The translations under genes were made by a program, and so were the position numbers. This document shows, one piece after another, positions 44,983-53,242 of a stretch of 64,000 bases of DNA; position 1 is the first letter of the stretch; every line of letters starts with the position of its first letter. The stretch covers positions 51,878 through 115,877 of the forward strand of contig NZ_JAOQJC010000023.1 of NCBI RefSeq assembly GCF_025567625.1. Direction: 5' to 3'. The notes beneath the pieces are model-generated. The model made no database searches. It saw only the letters and a list, made by a program, of their open reading frames with translations, and had not been told where the DNA came from. This DNA comes from Paenibacillus sp. J5C2022 (GTDB taxonomy: Bacteria > Bacillota > Bacilli > Paenibacillales > Paenibacillaceae).

Positions 44983-46737
44983 TTACTCTTGTTCAATGTC
45001 CGCTTCCAGCTGCTGACGGTCATATTGTTCCCGATACCAGCCGCCGCGCTGAAGCAGCTCTTCATGCTTGCCTTGCTCTATAATGCGCCCCTCATCCAGC
45101 ACGATAATCCAGTCCGCATGCTGCACGGCGGACAGCCGATGGGTCGTAATCAGCGTAGTCTTCCCTGCTCGCTCCGTCCGGATGCCGTCGATTATCTCCG
45201 CCTCCGTCTTCGCGTCTACCGCCGACAAGGCATCGTCCAGCATCAGAATGTCGGGATCGGCGATCAGCGCTCTGGCAATGCTGACACGCTGCTTCTGTCC
45301 GCCCGACAGGGCAACCCCCTTCTCTCCGACCATCGTATCCAGACCGTCCGGCAGCAGCTCGATATCCTTCGCGAAGGCCGCTCTCTTCAGCGCCCTCTGC
45401 AAGTCCTCTTCATTCCCCGCACCATCCGAGCTGCCGAAGTAGATATTGTCGCGCACTGTCCGCGAGAACAGTATCGGCTGCTGCGGCACATAGCCGATCC
45501 AGCCCAGCAGCTCATCGAACTTCAGCTGCTGCAGCGGCACGCCCGAGACGGCAATATCCCCCTTGCCGACCGGATACTCCCTTAGCAACTGCCTCAGCAG
45601 AGTCGTCTTTCCGCTACCCGTACGGCCGACAACGCCGAGCGTCTCTCCCTTGCGCAGCATGAAGGAGACGTCCCGCAGATTGTCCGTCTCGGACGAAGGA
45701 TAGCGGAAGGTGACATGCCGGAAGTCCAGTTCCGTCGGCTCTCCGACAGTGACGGAACGCTCCGATTCCTTCACATCCGGCTTATAACCGAGCGTCTCCT
45801 CCACCCGGTCCAGCGACGCATTGCCCCGCTGCATAATGTTGATCAGCTCGCCGATCGCGAACATCGGCCAGATCAGCATGCCCAGGAAGACGTTAAAGGA
45901 GACAAGCTCGCCCAGCGTAATTTCGCTATGAAATACGAGATAGCCGCCATAGCAGAGGCCGATCAGATAACTTGAGCCGACCAGAATTTTGAGCGTCGGC
46001 TCAAATAACGCATCGATGCGGGCCACCGCAATATTCTTCTCCAGCACTTCGTCGGTCTTGGCGCCAAAGCTCTTCGCACTCGCCTCTTCCCGGACGAATG
46101 CGCGAATGACGCGAACGCCGGACACCGATTCCAGCACGCCGTCATTCAGCTCGCCGAACGCATTCTGCGCATCCATGAAGCGCTCATGAATCTTCTTCCC
46201 GTAATAACTCATCGCGATTGCCATAATCGGCAGCGGCAGCAGCGCAGCGAGTGTCAGCTTCAAGCTGATGCCGGCTGCCATTACGATCAGAATCGTAATC
46301 ATGAATAACGTCGAATCGACGAGCGTAAGGATGCCGAAGCCCGCCGTTGTTGCAACGGCATTCAGATCGTTCGTGGAACGGGCCATCAGATCGCCCGTCC
46401 GGTTGCGCTCATAGAACGTCGGCTTCATGCGCAGGAAGTGTCCGATCAGATTGGAGCGCAGAAGCCTCTCCAGGACGAACGCCCCGCCGAACAGCTTGTA
46501 GTGCCACACATAAGTAATCAGATATCCCACGATCGTCAGCGCGATCCAGAATACCATCGTCCGGTGGAAATCATCGGTTCCCAGCGTATTCTGGCTAATA
46601 CCGTCAATAAGATACCCAAGCAGCCACGGCGGAATAATATCGATAATGCCTGTTACTACAAGAAGCGTAATCGCTAGCGTATATCGCTTCCAGTTCATGC
46701 CGAAGAACCACTTCAACTTCACAAGTACGCTGAACAT
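44983..46737 (-). CDS. bmrC: ABC exporter half-transporter BmrC
   Basis: A 584-aa half-transporter: six helices, then a nucleotide-binding domain with GRTGSGKTT, LSGGQKQR and Walker B DILMLDDALSAVDAKTE. The residue after Walker B is Asp rather than Glu, the degenerate ATP site expected of the C subunit in BmrCD-type heterodimers. GGAAGGTG precedes the ATG at 46737. It is separated from its promoter by a 350-base leader containing a peptide ORF and two terminators, so expression should depend on readthrough. bmrD follows 23 bases downstream. Confidence 0.85.
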   Translation of the reverse strand: MFSVLVKLKWFFGMNWKRYTLAITLLVVTGIIDIIPPWLLGYLIDGISQNTLGTDDFHRTMVFWIALTIVGYLITYVWHYKLFGGAFVLERLLRSNLIGHFLRMKPTFYERNRTGDLMARSTNDLNAVATTAGFGILTLVDSTLFMITILIVMAAGISLKLTLAALLPLPIMAIAMSYYGKKIHERFMDAQNAFGELNDGVLESVSGVRVIRAFVREEASAKSFGAKTDEVLEKNIAVARIDALFEPTLKILVGSSYLIGLCYGGYLVFHSEITLGELVSFNVFLGMLIWPMFAIGELINIMQRGNASLDRVEETLGYKPDVKESERSVTVGEPTELDFRHVTFRYPSSETDNLRDVSFMLRKGETLGVVGRTGSGKTTLLRQLLREYPVGKGDIAVSGVPLQQLKFDELLGWIGYVPQQPILFSRTVRDNIYFGSSDGAGNEEDLQRALKRAAFAKDIELLPDGLDTMVGEKGVALSGGQKQRVSIARALIADPDILMLDDALSAVDAKTEAEIIDGIRTERAGKTTLITTHRLSAVQHADWIIVLDEGRIIEQGKHEELLQRGGWYREQYDRQQLEADIEQE

Positions 46738-46774
46738 TGTCCACTACCACACCTTCCGGTTTCTATCTATTTAC

Positions 46775-46807
46775 AAAAAAAAGCATGCCGCCGTAAGCGA
46801 CACGCTT
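46775..46807 (-). terminator. bmr leader terminator T2
   Basis: On the minus strand AAGCGTGTCGC pairs with GCGGCATGCTT (11 pairs, two of them G-U) around TTACG, followed by a run of eight T. It lies about 40 bases before the bmrC start, so it blocks bmrC unless disrupted. Confidence 0.7.
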
Positions 46808-46866
46808 GTTCTGCATACGATACAGGAGGTAACCGGCGGAATGGCCGGAACGCCCCTTGCATGCAG

Positions 46867-46909
46867 AAAAAAAAGCGCGAGGATTACGGCAACGTAATCC
46901 TCGCGCTTT
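46867..46909 (-). terminator. bmr leader terminator T1
   Basis: A perfect 17-bp stem, AAAGCGCGAGGATTACG with CGTAATCCTCGCGCTTT, four-base loop, followed by T8 on the minus strand. The ascending arm contains GAGGATTACGTTGC, a 13-of-14 match to the leader peptide ribosome site (GAGGATTACGTAGC, 47044-47031). Confidence 0.85.
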
Positions 46910-46934
46910 CATTATCGGCATGATCCATGCCGAA

Positions 46935-47030
46935 CTAATGGACAATAACGCGCGGAGAGACTACGTGCATAAGTGATATGTTATTATTGGCGCTAGCCGC
47001 ATGATAATCCATATCGTTAAGAAATTTCAT
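46935..47030 (-). CDS. 31-aa leader peptide upstream of bmrCD
   Basis: ATG with the strong ribosome site GAGAGGAGGATT opens a 31-codon frame (begins MKFLNDMDYHAASANNN, ends SPRVIVH) and stops at TAG. It lies between a consensus promoter and two terminators, directly ahead of the exporter genes. No similarity to a known folded protein is apparent. The likely function is cis-acting: ribosome position on it sets whether terminators form. The role is inferred from architecture; there is no direct evidence that the peptide itself acts. Confidence 0.65.
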   Translation of the reverse strand: MKFLNDMDYHAASANNNISLMHVVSPRVIVH

Positions 47031-47066
47031 GCTACGTAATCCTCCTCTCGATAAAATCTATTTGCC

Positions 47067-47095
47067 ACTTTATCACCGCATGAATTTCCTGTCAA
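47067..47095 (-). promoter_or_regulatory. Promoter of the bmr leader
   Basis: TTGACA (47095-47090) and TAAAGT (47072-47067) are separated by exactly 17 bases on the minus strand. The leader ATG is 37 bases downstream of the -10. Confidence 0.75.
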
Positions 47096-47117
47096 CCACA
47101 AAAACAATTTAAACAAT

Positions 47118-49427
47118 CTATACATGATTGTCCGATTGTCTCCATTCCCCAGGCAAAAGCCGTTCGTATTCCCGTCTCAAGTACCGGTCATCGACCAGCG
47201 TCAGCGAGCCTCTGTCCGTCTCCGAGCGAATGAGCCTGCCTCCCGCCTGCAGCACCTTGTTCATACCGGGGATGACATAAGCGTACTGATAGCCGTTATA
47301 CCCCTTCCGCTCATAATAGTCCATCAGCAGATCACGCTCCAGCCCCAGCTGCGGCAGTCCGACCCCGATAATAATGACGCCGACAAGCCGTTCCCCGGGC
47401 AGATCCACTCCTTCCGAGAACACGCCGCCCATGACGGCGAACCCGATCAAGCTTCGCTCCTCATCCGGCTGGAACGTCGACAGATAGGATTGCCGCTCCT
47501 CCTCGGACATATCCGACCGCTGCAATTGCGCCTCTATTCGCCTCCCGTTCCGTTGAGAGCTTCCGCTCAGCTCCGCCGTGAAGCAATCGTACAAGGCGTT
47601 CATATAGGCATAAGAGGGGAAGAATACGAAGTAATTGCCCGGCTGGCTCCGCACCTGCTCCATGATCAGTTCCGCGATCGGTCCGTAAGAGGCGCCCCGG
47701 TCGCGATATCGCGTCGATATAGGGGCGATGCGGACGGCAAGCTGCTCCCGCTTGAACGGACTCCCCAGAGTCAGCGCATAATCCAGTTCATCCGCACCAA
47801 TCGTATCGCGGTAATAAGAGACCGGCGTCAGCGTAGCGGAGAAATACACAATGGAACGGTAGCCCTTCGCTGTCTGCCGCAGCAGATGGGAAGGATCAAG
47901 ACAATACAGCTTGATCGTTACGGCGCTGCCCGTTGTCTCCGTATACGTCACATAGCGCTCATCGTAAAGTTGGGCTGTCCGCAGAAAGCTCTGCACCTCG
48001 AAATACAGCTCAAGCATGCCGCTCACCTCATCAGCCAGAAGCGGTTCGACCGCCGACTGGAACGTCTCCAGCAGCTTCAGCAGCCGATCCGGCGGCTCCG
48101 CTTCCACGCGGCGTGCTTCCCCCGCTTGAAGCTTGCGAAGTGCGATGAAATAATCGTTCACCGCCTTAGCCGCCTGGTAGCCCTCCCGATGTCTGTCCTT
48201 CAGCTCGCGCTGCAACGCAAGAAACGGCGCCTTATGCAGCTCGGCCGAGAACATCGCTCTGGCCCGATCGGGCAAATTGTGCGCTTCGTCGACAAGTATG
48301 GCCGTCCGCTTCTTCGTCTCGCCGTTCAACCGCTTGAAGGATACGCGCGGATCAAAAATATAGTTGTAATCGCCAATAACTACCTCTGCGGTATAAGCGG
48401 CATCCAGAGACATCTCGAAAGGGCATACCTTGTGCTTGTGAGCATAAGTCTCGATCACCTCGCGGGTAATGAGCGTCTCCCGATCCAACATATCCAGCAT
48501 GGCTCCGTTGATGCGGTCGTAATAGCCGTCCGCATAGGGGCAATGCTCCTTCCGGCATATCATCTCTTCCTGCGGGCATATCTTCTCCTTCGCCGTAATG
48601 GTAACGGCGTGAATATGAAGCCCCTTCTCCGCCATTAGCCGCAGCGCTTCCTCCGCAGACGCTCTGGTCGTCGTTCGGGCGGTCATATAATAGACCCGCC
48701 GCAGGTGCCCCGTCCCAACCGCCTTCACGGCGGGATACAGCGTCGATATCGTCTTCCCTATGCCGGTAGGCGCTTGCGCGAACAGGGACACACCTTCCTC
48801 GACCGAACGATAAACGGCCCCCGCAAGGCGCCGCTGCCCCTCCCTGTACCGGGAGTACGGGAAGGGCAGTTCCGCTATGCTGGCATCCCGCTTCGTCGCA
48901 TGCGCACCGAGCAGCCGGGCGTAAGGAGCATACCTCCTGAGCATCTCCTGCACGGCAAGCTCCAGCTCATGGAAGGCGTGCTCGCGCTGCAAGCGGCGAA
49001 TATCGCCGGTAACTCTCTGCACATAAGTCAATTGTATGCCTATGGATTGCAGGCCATGCCCCAGAGCGTACATGTAGGCATAACAGACCCCTTGCGCCCA
49101 ATGCACGGGGATGCCTTCTTCCGGAATCGTCTCAAGCGGCCCGCCCGTCGACTTGATCTCGTCGATCGTCACCTGCTTCCCGACAGCAAGCAGCCCGTCA
49201 CAGCGACCGTCCAGGCGGAATAGCAGCTCCTCGCAGGGGATGTCCGCGCTCAGATAGACTTCCTTCTGATCGCCGTCTCCATAGCCCTGCTGAACGCGCT
49301 GATGCGCTCTTGTTCCTTCCTGCAGCAGCTCCGTCGCCCCGGGCGAGAGGGGCTCGATATGGCCGCTTGCATGCACGTATTCAACCAGTTGCCTGACGGG
49401 CAGGGCAACCTCTATTGGCTTTAGCAT
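47118..49427 (-). CDS. PD-(D/E)XK nuclease fused to an XPD/DinG-type iron-sulfur helicase
   Basis: A 769-aa protein. The N-terminal domain (about 1-190) has a RecB/Cas4-like nuclease core: RLDGRCD (Asp77), DEIKS (Glu90, Lys92) and a following HWAQ. The helicase has Walker A APTGIGKT (about 219-226), four spaced cysteines (284, 291, 296, 335) expected to hold a 4Fe-4S cluster, DEAH (380-383), and the C-terminal motifs GGVFSEGVDLPG and QAGGRLIRSETDRG. It probably unwinds and trims damaged DNA. I start it at 49427, where GCGAGGTGATT precedes the ATG; the extra 41 upstream codons look noncoding. Confidence 0.88.
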   Translation of the reverse strand: MLKPIEVALPVRQLVEYVHASGHIEPLSPGATELLQEGTRAHQRVQQGYGDGDQKEVYLSADIPCEELLFRLDGRCDGLLAVGKQVTIDEIKSTGGPLETIPEEGIPVHWAQGVCYAYMYALGHGLQSIGIQLTYVQRVTGDIRRLQREHAFHELELAVQEMLRRYAPYARLLGAHATKRDASIAELPFPYSRYREGQRRLAGAVYRSVEEGVSLFAQAPTGIGKTISTLYPAVKAVGTGHLRRVYYMTARTTTRASAEEALRLMAEKGLHIHAVTITAKEKICPQEEMICRKEHCPYADGYYDRINGAMLDMLDRETLITREVIETYAHKHKVCPFEMSLDAAYTAEVVIGDYNYIFDPRVSFKRLNGETKKRTAILVDEAHNLPDRARAMFSAELHKAPFLALQRELKDRHREGYQAAKAVNDYFIALRKLQAGEARRVEAEPPDRLLKLLETFQSAVEPLLADEVSGMLELYFEVQSFLRTAQLYDERYVTYTETTGSAVTIKLYCLDPSHLLRQTAKGYRSIVYFSATLTPVSYYRDTIGADELDYALTLGSPFKREQLAVRIAPISTRYRDRGASYGPIAELIMEQVRSQPGNYFVFFPSYAYMNALYDCFTAELSGSSQRNGRRIEAQLQRSDMSEEERQSYLSTFQPDEERSLIGFAVMGGVFSEGVDLPGERLVGVIIIGVGLPQLGLERDLLMDYYERKGYNGYQYAYVIPGMNKVLQAGGRLIRSETDRGSLTLVDDRYLRREYERLLPGEWRQSDNHV

Positions 49428-49614
49428 AATCACCTCGCGGCATGGCCGCCGAATCAGCCAGCTTGCCTTCATTATTAACGGAACACTTGTTCCCCTTATA
49501 GTAAATTCATTGTACCATGAACAAAAATGGAAAGGAAGTGCAAAAAGCAAATCGCCCCGAGGAGCAAGAATAATCTCTTGTTCCAGGGGCGATCGCCGTA
49601 CGCGAGCCTATGGG

Positions 49615-49821
49615 TTAACGGTTCAAATCTCCAATCGTATTGACCAGGGCGGGCAGCATGCGCTCCTCGCTTATCATTTGCCCGTCACACATGACGCATA
49701 CCGGCGAATGATGGAATGAGAAGTTGTCTCTCATCCAGCCGTTGCAGCCGTCCGACTCGCAGGCCCATACCTTGGTCTTCACCATTGGCACTTCTTCTGC
49801 AGGTTTTTTGCGATTGTACAT
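49615..49821 (-). CDS. ydjO: YdjO-like cold-inducible small protein
   Basis: A 68-aa protein starting MYNRKKPAEEVPM, with CESDGCNGWMRDNFSF followed by CVMCDGQM; the two Cys pairs look like a zinc knuckle. This resembles the YdjO family of Bacilli, whose function is not known to me beyond cold induction. AAGGAGG lies seven bases before the ATG. It is encoded alone. Confidence 0.8.
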   Translation of the reverse strand: MYNRKKPAEEVPMVKTKVWACESDGCNGWMRDNFSFHHSPVCVMCDGQMISEERMLPALVNTIGDLNR

Positions 49822-50000
49822 GGCCAGCCTCCTTCTTGAGAAGTTCAGCGGCAACAACAACACTAACTTGAAATCACTGCCATGTTACCATATACAACCA
49901 CCTTTAAGCAAATATGCCTGTCATCCTATATTTCCCACTCACTTTTTTCATGGAACTGCTTCAAGTCGGGGATAGTGGATAGTGGAGGTGAGAACACGCT

Positions 50001-50132
50001 ATGGAGGATACTTCCCAATTCATCGACAAAGTCCATGATACGCAGCAGAAGGCAGAAAAAAACAAGCGGCGCAACGGCAACGGCTCTCCCGCCAACCGGC
50101 TCGGCAACAAGCAGCACAGCACGAACAAATGA
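50001..50132 (+). CDS. Small basic hydrophilic protein, unknown
   Basis: A 43-codon frame, MEDTSQFIDKVHDTQQKAEK onward, ending GNKQHSTNK. GGAGGTGA lies upstream. It is rich in Asn, Lys, Gln and Gly with no hydrophobic core, a composition reminiscent of small spore-associated proteins of Bacilli, though I recognise no family. It occupies a 440-base gap between ydjO and yidC. Could be a chance frame. Confidence 0.45.
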   Translation: MEDTSQFIDKVHDTQQKAEKNKRRNGNGSPANRLGNKQHSTNK

Positions 50133-50264
50133 CGAGGAGCTCCTGCGTGCCGCATTCGCTGCAGCCGCAGGAGCCCCGGTTCCATCCCTCTATGCGAACA
50201 ACCCTCGCCGTTCCTCCCTGCCCGTATTGGCGTGGAAAGGAGCGTCAATAGCAGGCGTATGGCC

Positions 50265-51065
50265 TTACCCGTAGAGTCTCCTGAACAGCAAGGACTGCCC
50301 AATCGTAAACGCGGCGCTTACCACCCAGTACAGCGCGATTGCGGACGGTACATTCCAGGCGAACACCATCATCATAACGGGAAAGATATAACCTATAAAT
50401 GCCAACCCCTTCACAGCCCCGCCGGAACCTCCTGCAGGCATCTGCTGCTGCTGTGACGACACCTTGAATTGGAACCAATAGAGACAGCCGACAATTAGCG
50501 GCAGCCAGCTGTCGGGCTGCCCCATCTGAAACCAGAGAAAGGGATGCTCGGCAAGCTCGGGCGTCATTCGAAGCGCATAATACAGCCCTGTCAACACCGG
50601 CATCTGAAGCAGCATGGGAAGACACCCGATGCGGAAGGGGTTAACGTCATGCTTCCGGTACAGCTCCATCGTCTCCTGCTGCCGCTTCATGGCGGCGTCG
50701 GAATCGTTCTTGCCTTCGTACTTCTTATTCAATTGCTGAAGCTCCGGCTGCAGGCCGGCCATCTTCGCCTTCATGTCCGTACTGGAACGATATTGCTTCA
50801 GCATGAGCGGGAACAGCAGCAAGCGTATAACAATCGTCATCGCAATGACCGCCAGTCCGTAGTTGTCATGCGCGATGGACGCCATCCACTGCAGCGTCAG
50901 GGACAACGGATAGACTACATAATGATTGAACAAGCCGGGCGTGTTCTCGTCGACGGCGCCTTGCGGCATTCCGCAGCCGGACAGCACAATCGGGAACAAC
51001 AGCAGCATGGCGATAAGCGATAGCCGCAGAGAGAAAGTGAACTGCTTCCTGTATAGATTGATCAT
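50265..51065 (-). CDS. yidC: YidC/Oxa1 membrane protein insertase
   Basis: A 266-aa lipoprotein insertase of the SpoIIIJ/YidC2 type. The signal has lipobox VLSGC (Cys31). The conserved core includes the hydrophilic-groove Arg in MTIVIRLLLFPLM, the coiled cytoplasmic hairpin (MKAKMAGLQPELQQL), and NPFRIGCLPMLLQMPV. GAGGAGGCTAACC precedes the ATG at 51065. It is not in the classical rnpA-yidC-jag context near the origin, so it may be an accessory paralogue. The upstream ORF overlaps its first ~200 bases in another frame. Confidence 0.92.
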   Translation of the reverse strand: MINLYRKQFTFSLRLSLIAMLLLFPIVLSGCGMPQGAVDENTPGLFNHYVVYPLSLTLQWMASIAHDNYGLAVIAMTIVIRLLLFPLMLKQYRSSTDMKAKMAGLQPELQQLNKKYEGKNDSDAAMKRQQETMELYRKHDVNPFRIGCLPMLLQMPVLTGLYYALRMTPELAEHPFLWFQMGQPDSWLPLIVGCLYWFQFKVSSQQQQMPAGGSGGAVKGLAFIGYIFPVMMMVFAWNVPSAIALYWVVSAAFTIGQSLLFRRLYG

Positions 51066-51354
51066 GGTTAGCCTCCTCGTTAGGTTCGTCAATCGAAACC
51101 AACGAGGCGGCGCACTCGCCGTCGTCATCTTCCGGGGATTCCTTCCGCTTCACCCTGCGCACCAGCCGGCTCCGCAAATAAAAATACAGCGGCAGCTCCG
51201 CAGCAACGCAAATGGTTATCCCCTCATCCGGCAATAGGCGATTGGCATACTTGTAAAGCTCGCCGTATACGGCAGGCGCATAGGCGCATAAGAAGGAACA
51301 CAGCAAGCCCAGCGACATCAGATAGACAAGCCATTCATGAAGCTCCAGCTCCAT
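50866..51354 (-). CDS. Possible small membrane protein overlapping yidC
   Basis: The frame has a good ribosome site (GAGAGGGGTGA) and begins MELELHEWLVYLMSLGLLCS, with two N-terminal hydrophobic segments and then a charged stretch (about 60-100). The last 65 codons overlap yidC in a different frame and look like out-of-frame translation (RLRNAARRRRREHARL). Either a short membrane protein precedes yidC and a frameshift has removed its natural stop, or the gene truly overlaps. Function unknown. Confidence 0.4.
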   Translation of the reverse strand: MELELHEWLVYLMSLGLLCSFLCAYAPAVYGELYKYANRLLPDEGITICVAAELPLYFYLRSRLVRRVKRKESPEDDDGECAASLVSIDEPNEEANHDQSIQEAVHFLSAAIAYRHAAVVPDCAVRLRNAARRRRREHARLVQSLCSLSVVPDAAVDGVHRA

Positions 51355-51457
51355 TCCACTCTCACCCCTCTCTCGTCCAATTTCATCTTATTTGTATGAA
51401 TACGTATAGCGGCTGCATATAGTAGCAGTTAACTGTTGGCAGCTTGCTGATTCACGT

Positions 51458-52747
51458 TCACAGCCGGGCTGACGGCTCCAATACCTTCACTCCGTTCATA
51501 TATGGCTGCAGTGCGGCGGGAATCGCAACTGATCCGTCTTCCCGCTGGTGATTCTCCAGCAGCGGGATCAGAATACGAGGGCTGGCCACCGCCGTGTTGT
51601 TCAGCGTATGGCAGAAGCGCAGCTCGCCCGATTCGTCGCGATAGCGGATATTCGAGCGACGCGCCTGGAATTCGTGCAGATTCGACGACGAGTGAGTCTC
51701 GCCGTATTCGCCCCTGCTCGGCATCCACGTCTCCAGATCATATTGCTTATAAGTCTTCTGCGACATGTCCCCCGTACATACTGCCATGCGCCGGTACGGC
51801 AGCTCCAACCGCTGAAGCAGCGTCTCGGCATGGCCCGTAATCTCTTCCAGCAGGACATCCGAATGCGCCGTATCCCCGCGGCAGATGACGACCTGCTCCA
51901 CCTTCGCGAATTGATGAACGCGATATAGGCCCTGCACATCCCTGCCTGCCGAGCCCACCTCGCTGCGGAAGCACATGGATGCCGCCGCCAGCTTGATCGG
52001 CTCATCCACCTCGACAATCTCATTGCCGTAATAGCTGATCAACGACACCTCCGATGTGCCGATCAGGTAATGATCCGAATCCGCCAGCCGATACGTCTGA
52101 TCTTGTCCCAACGGGAAGAACCCCGTGTTCCGCATCGCTTCGGGCCGTACCATAAGCGGCACATCCAGCGGCGTAAAGCCTTGCTGCAGCAGCACATCCA
52201 TCGCCAGCGCCTGCACCGCCCGGTGCAACAGGACGCCGGCTCCCTTCAAGTAGTAGAATCGGCTGCCCGACACTTTCACGCCGCGCTGCGTATCGATCAA
52301 GCCGTGCAGTTCCCCCAGCTGAATATGATCTCTGGCGGCGAACGGGAAGCTCGGCGCCTCTCCCACTCGCTTCACTTCAACATTGTCCCGGTCCGACTTC
52401 CCGATCGGCGTATCCGGCGAGACCATGTTCGGCACAAGCGCATACAGCTCGTCGAACGCTTGCCTTGCGAGCCGAAGCCGAGGCTCCAGCTGGGTCAATT
52501 GCCCGTTCCGCTCCCGCACTTCATCCTTGAGCCGGTTCGCCTCTTCGTACCGCCGCTCCTTCACAAGCTCCGCAATTGAACTCGACAGTGTGTTCCTCGC
52601 CGCGCGCAGCTCTTCGATGCTAGCTTGCAGCTCCCTTCTTTCCTGATCGAGCCGCAGCAGATCGTCAACCTGCAGCGCCATTCCCTTGTTCACTGCTACC
52701 TTCTGTACGTCATCCGCATGGTTCCGTATCCATTTCATATCCAGCAT
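51458..52747 (-). CDS. serS: Seryl-tRNA synthetase
   Basis: A 429-aa class II synthetase that charges tRNA-Ser. The N-terminal ~100 residues form the tRNA-binding coiled-coil arm (ELQASIEELRAARNTLSSSI, VKERRYEEANRLKDEVRERN). The catalytic core has motif 2 CFRSEVGSAGRDVQGLYRVHQF and motif 3 ending NNTAVASPRILIPLLENHQ. AAGGAGAG precedes the ATG at 52747. Regulation is by the T-box leader upstream. Confidence 0.96.
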   Translation of the reverse strand: MLDMKWIRNHADDVQKVAVNKGMALQVDDLLRLDQERRELQASIEELRAARNTLSSSIAELVKERRYEEANRLKDEVRERNGQLTQLEPRLRLARQAFDELYALVPNMVSPDTPIGKSDRDNVEVKRVGEAPSFPFAARDHIQLGELHGLIDTQRGVKVSGSRFYYLKGAGVLLHRAVQALAMDVLLQQGFTPLDVPLMVRPEAMRNTGFFPLGQDQTYRLADSDHYLIGTSEVSLISYYGNEIVEVDEPIKLAAASMCFRSEVGSAGRDVQGLYRVHQFAKVEQVVICRGDTAHSDVLLEEITGHAETLLQRLELPYRRMAVCTGDMSQKTYKQYDLETWMPSRGEYGETHSSSNLHEFQARRSNIRYRDESGELRFCHTLNNTAVASPRILIPLLENHQREDGSVAIPAALQPYMNGVKVLEPSARL

Positions 52748-52763
52748 GACACCGCTCTCCTTC

Positions 52764-53001
52764 GCGATAATAATAAAGCGCCCTTCATCCCCACATGGGA
52801 CGAGGAGCGCTGTTCTCGCGGTGCCACCCAAATTGACCAGACGGCTGTCTGATCCTCTTCATTCCGCAATAACGGGCGGACCCGGTTAACTTAGGAGAAT
52901 GTCGGCTTGAAGCCATCGCTACAAGTCCTATTATTCTCTTGACGAGAACGCCTCCGAGTTGGATTCTCTTCTTAGGCATAATCCTTCATATGAAGTTGGT
53001 T
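52764..53001 (-). promoter_or_regulatory. T-box riboswitch leader of serS
   Basis: The minus strand carries the T-box core GGGTGGCACCGCGAGAACA (52831-52813) and a stem I beginning with AGAGAAT pairing with ATTCTC. A terminator follows, AGCGCTCCTCGTCCC with GGGGATGAAGGGCGCT and TTATTATT (52811-52770). Uncharged tRNA-Ser should stabilise the antiterminator. I could not assign the specifier codon with confidence. Confidence 0.9.
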
Positions 53002-53007
53002 GACCGT

Positions 53008-53036
53008 ATTATATCGCATACGACGTCCCGCTTCAA
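53008..53036 (-). promoter_or_regulatory. serS promoter
   Basis: TTGAAG (53036-53031) and TATAAT (53013-53008) are separated by exactly 17 bases on the minus strand, placing the start at the beginning of the T-box. Confidence 0.65.
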
Positions 53037-53242
53037 GTGCTTAGGCTGTTGCTGTATTCGGCTGTTGCCGCTCCTTGCTGCCGGCTTCTTGCTTCATGAG
53101 CCAACGCCTGAGTTTCCCCTCTCCCCGACTTTAGTCCAGTACAGGTTAAGTCCAGCGGCTGTTCCTCGCTCCCCCTTATTCGGGATACGATGAGTAAGAC
53201 GATAAGAAGCCACGGAAATGATCAAGGCGAGGAGGACAGAGG

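Larger units (their letters stand above)
46738..47100 (-). promoter_or_regulatory. Candidate ribosome-mediated attenuator of bmrCD
   Basis: In order on the minus strand: promoter, 31-codon ORF, an 8-bp hairpin directly after its stop (46915-46933, TCGGCATG/CATGCCGA), terminator T1, terminator T2, then bmrC. In Bacillus, bmrCD is controlled by translation of the upstream bmrB ORF and a terminator, and this layout fits that mechanism with a different, shorter peptide. Possible rival pairings are visible: the leader ribosome site with the 3' arm of T1, and CATGCCG of the small hairpin with CGGCATG of T2. Readthrough during ribosome stalling is inferred. Confidence 0.65.

Noticed and set aside
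43985..45016. 343-codon plus-strand ORF opposite bmrD
   Set aside because: Antisense shadow of a conserved ABC transporter gene.
46844..46897. 18-codon plus-strand ORF after AGGAGG in the bmr leader
   Set aside because: It runs antisense through terminator T1, and its ribosome site is the complement of a CCTCCT tract; probably chance.
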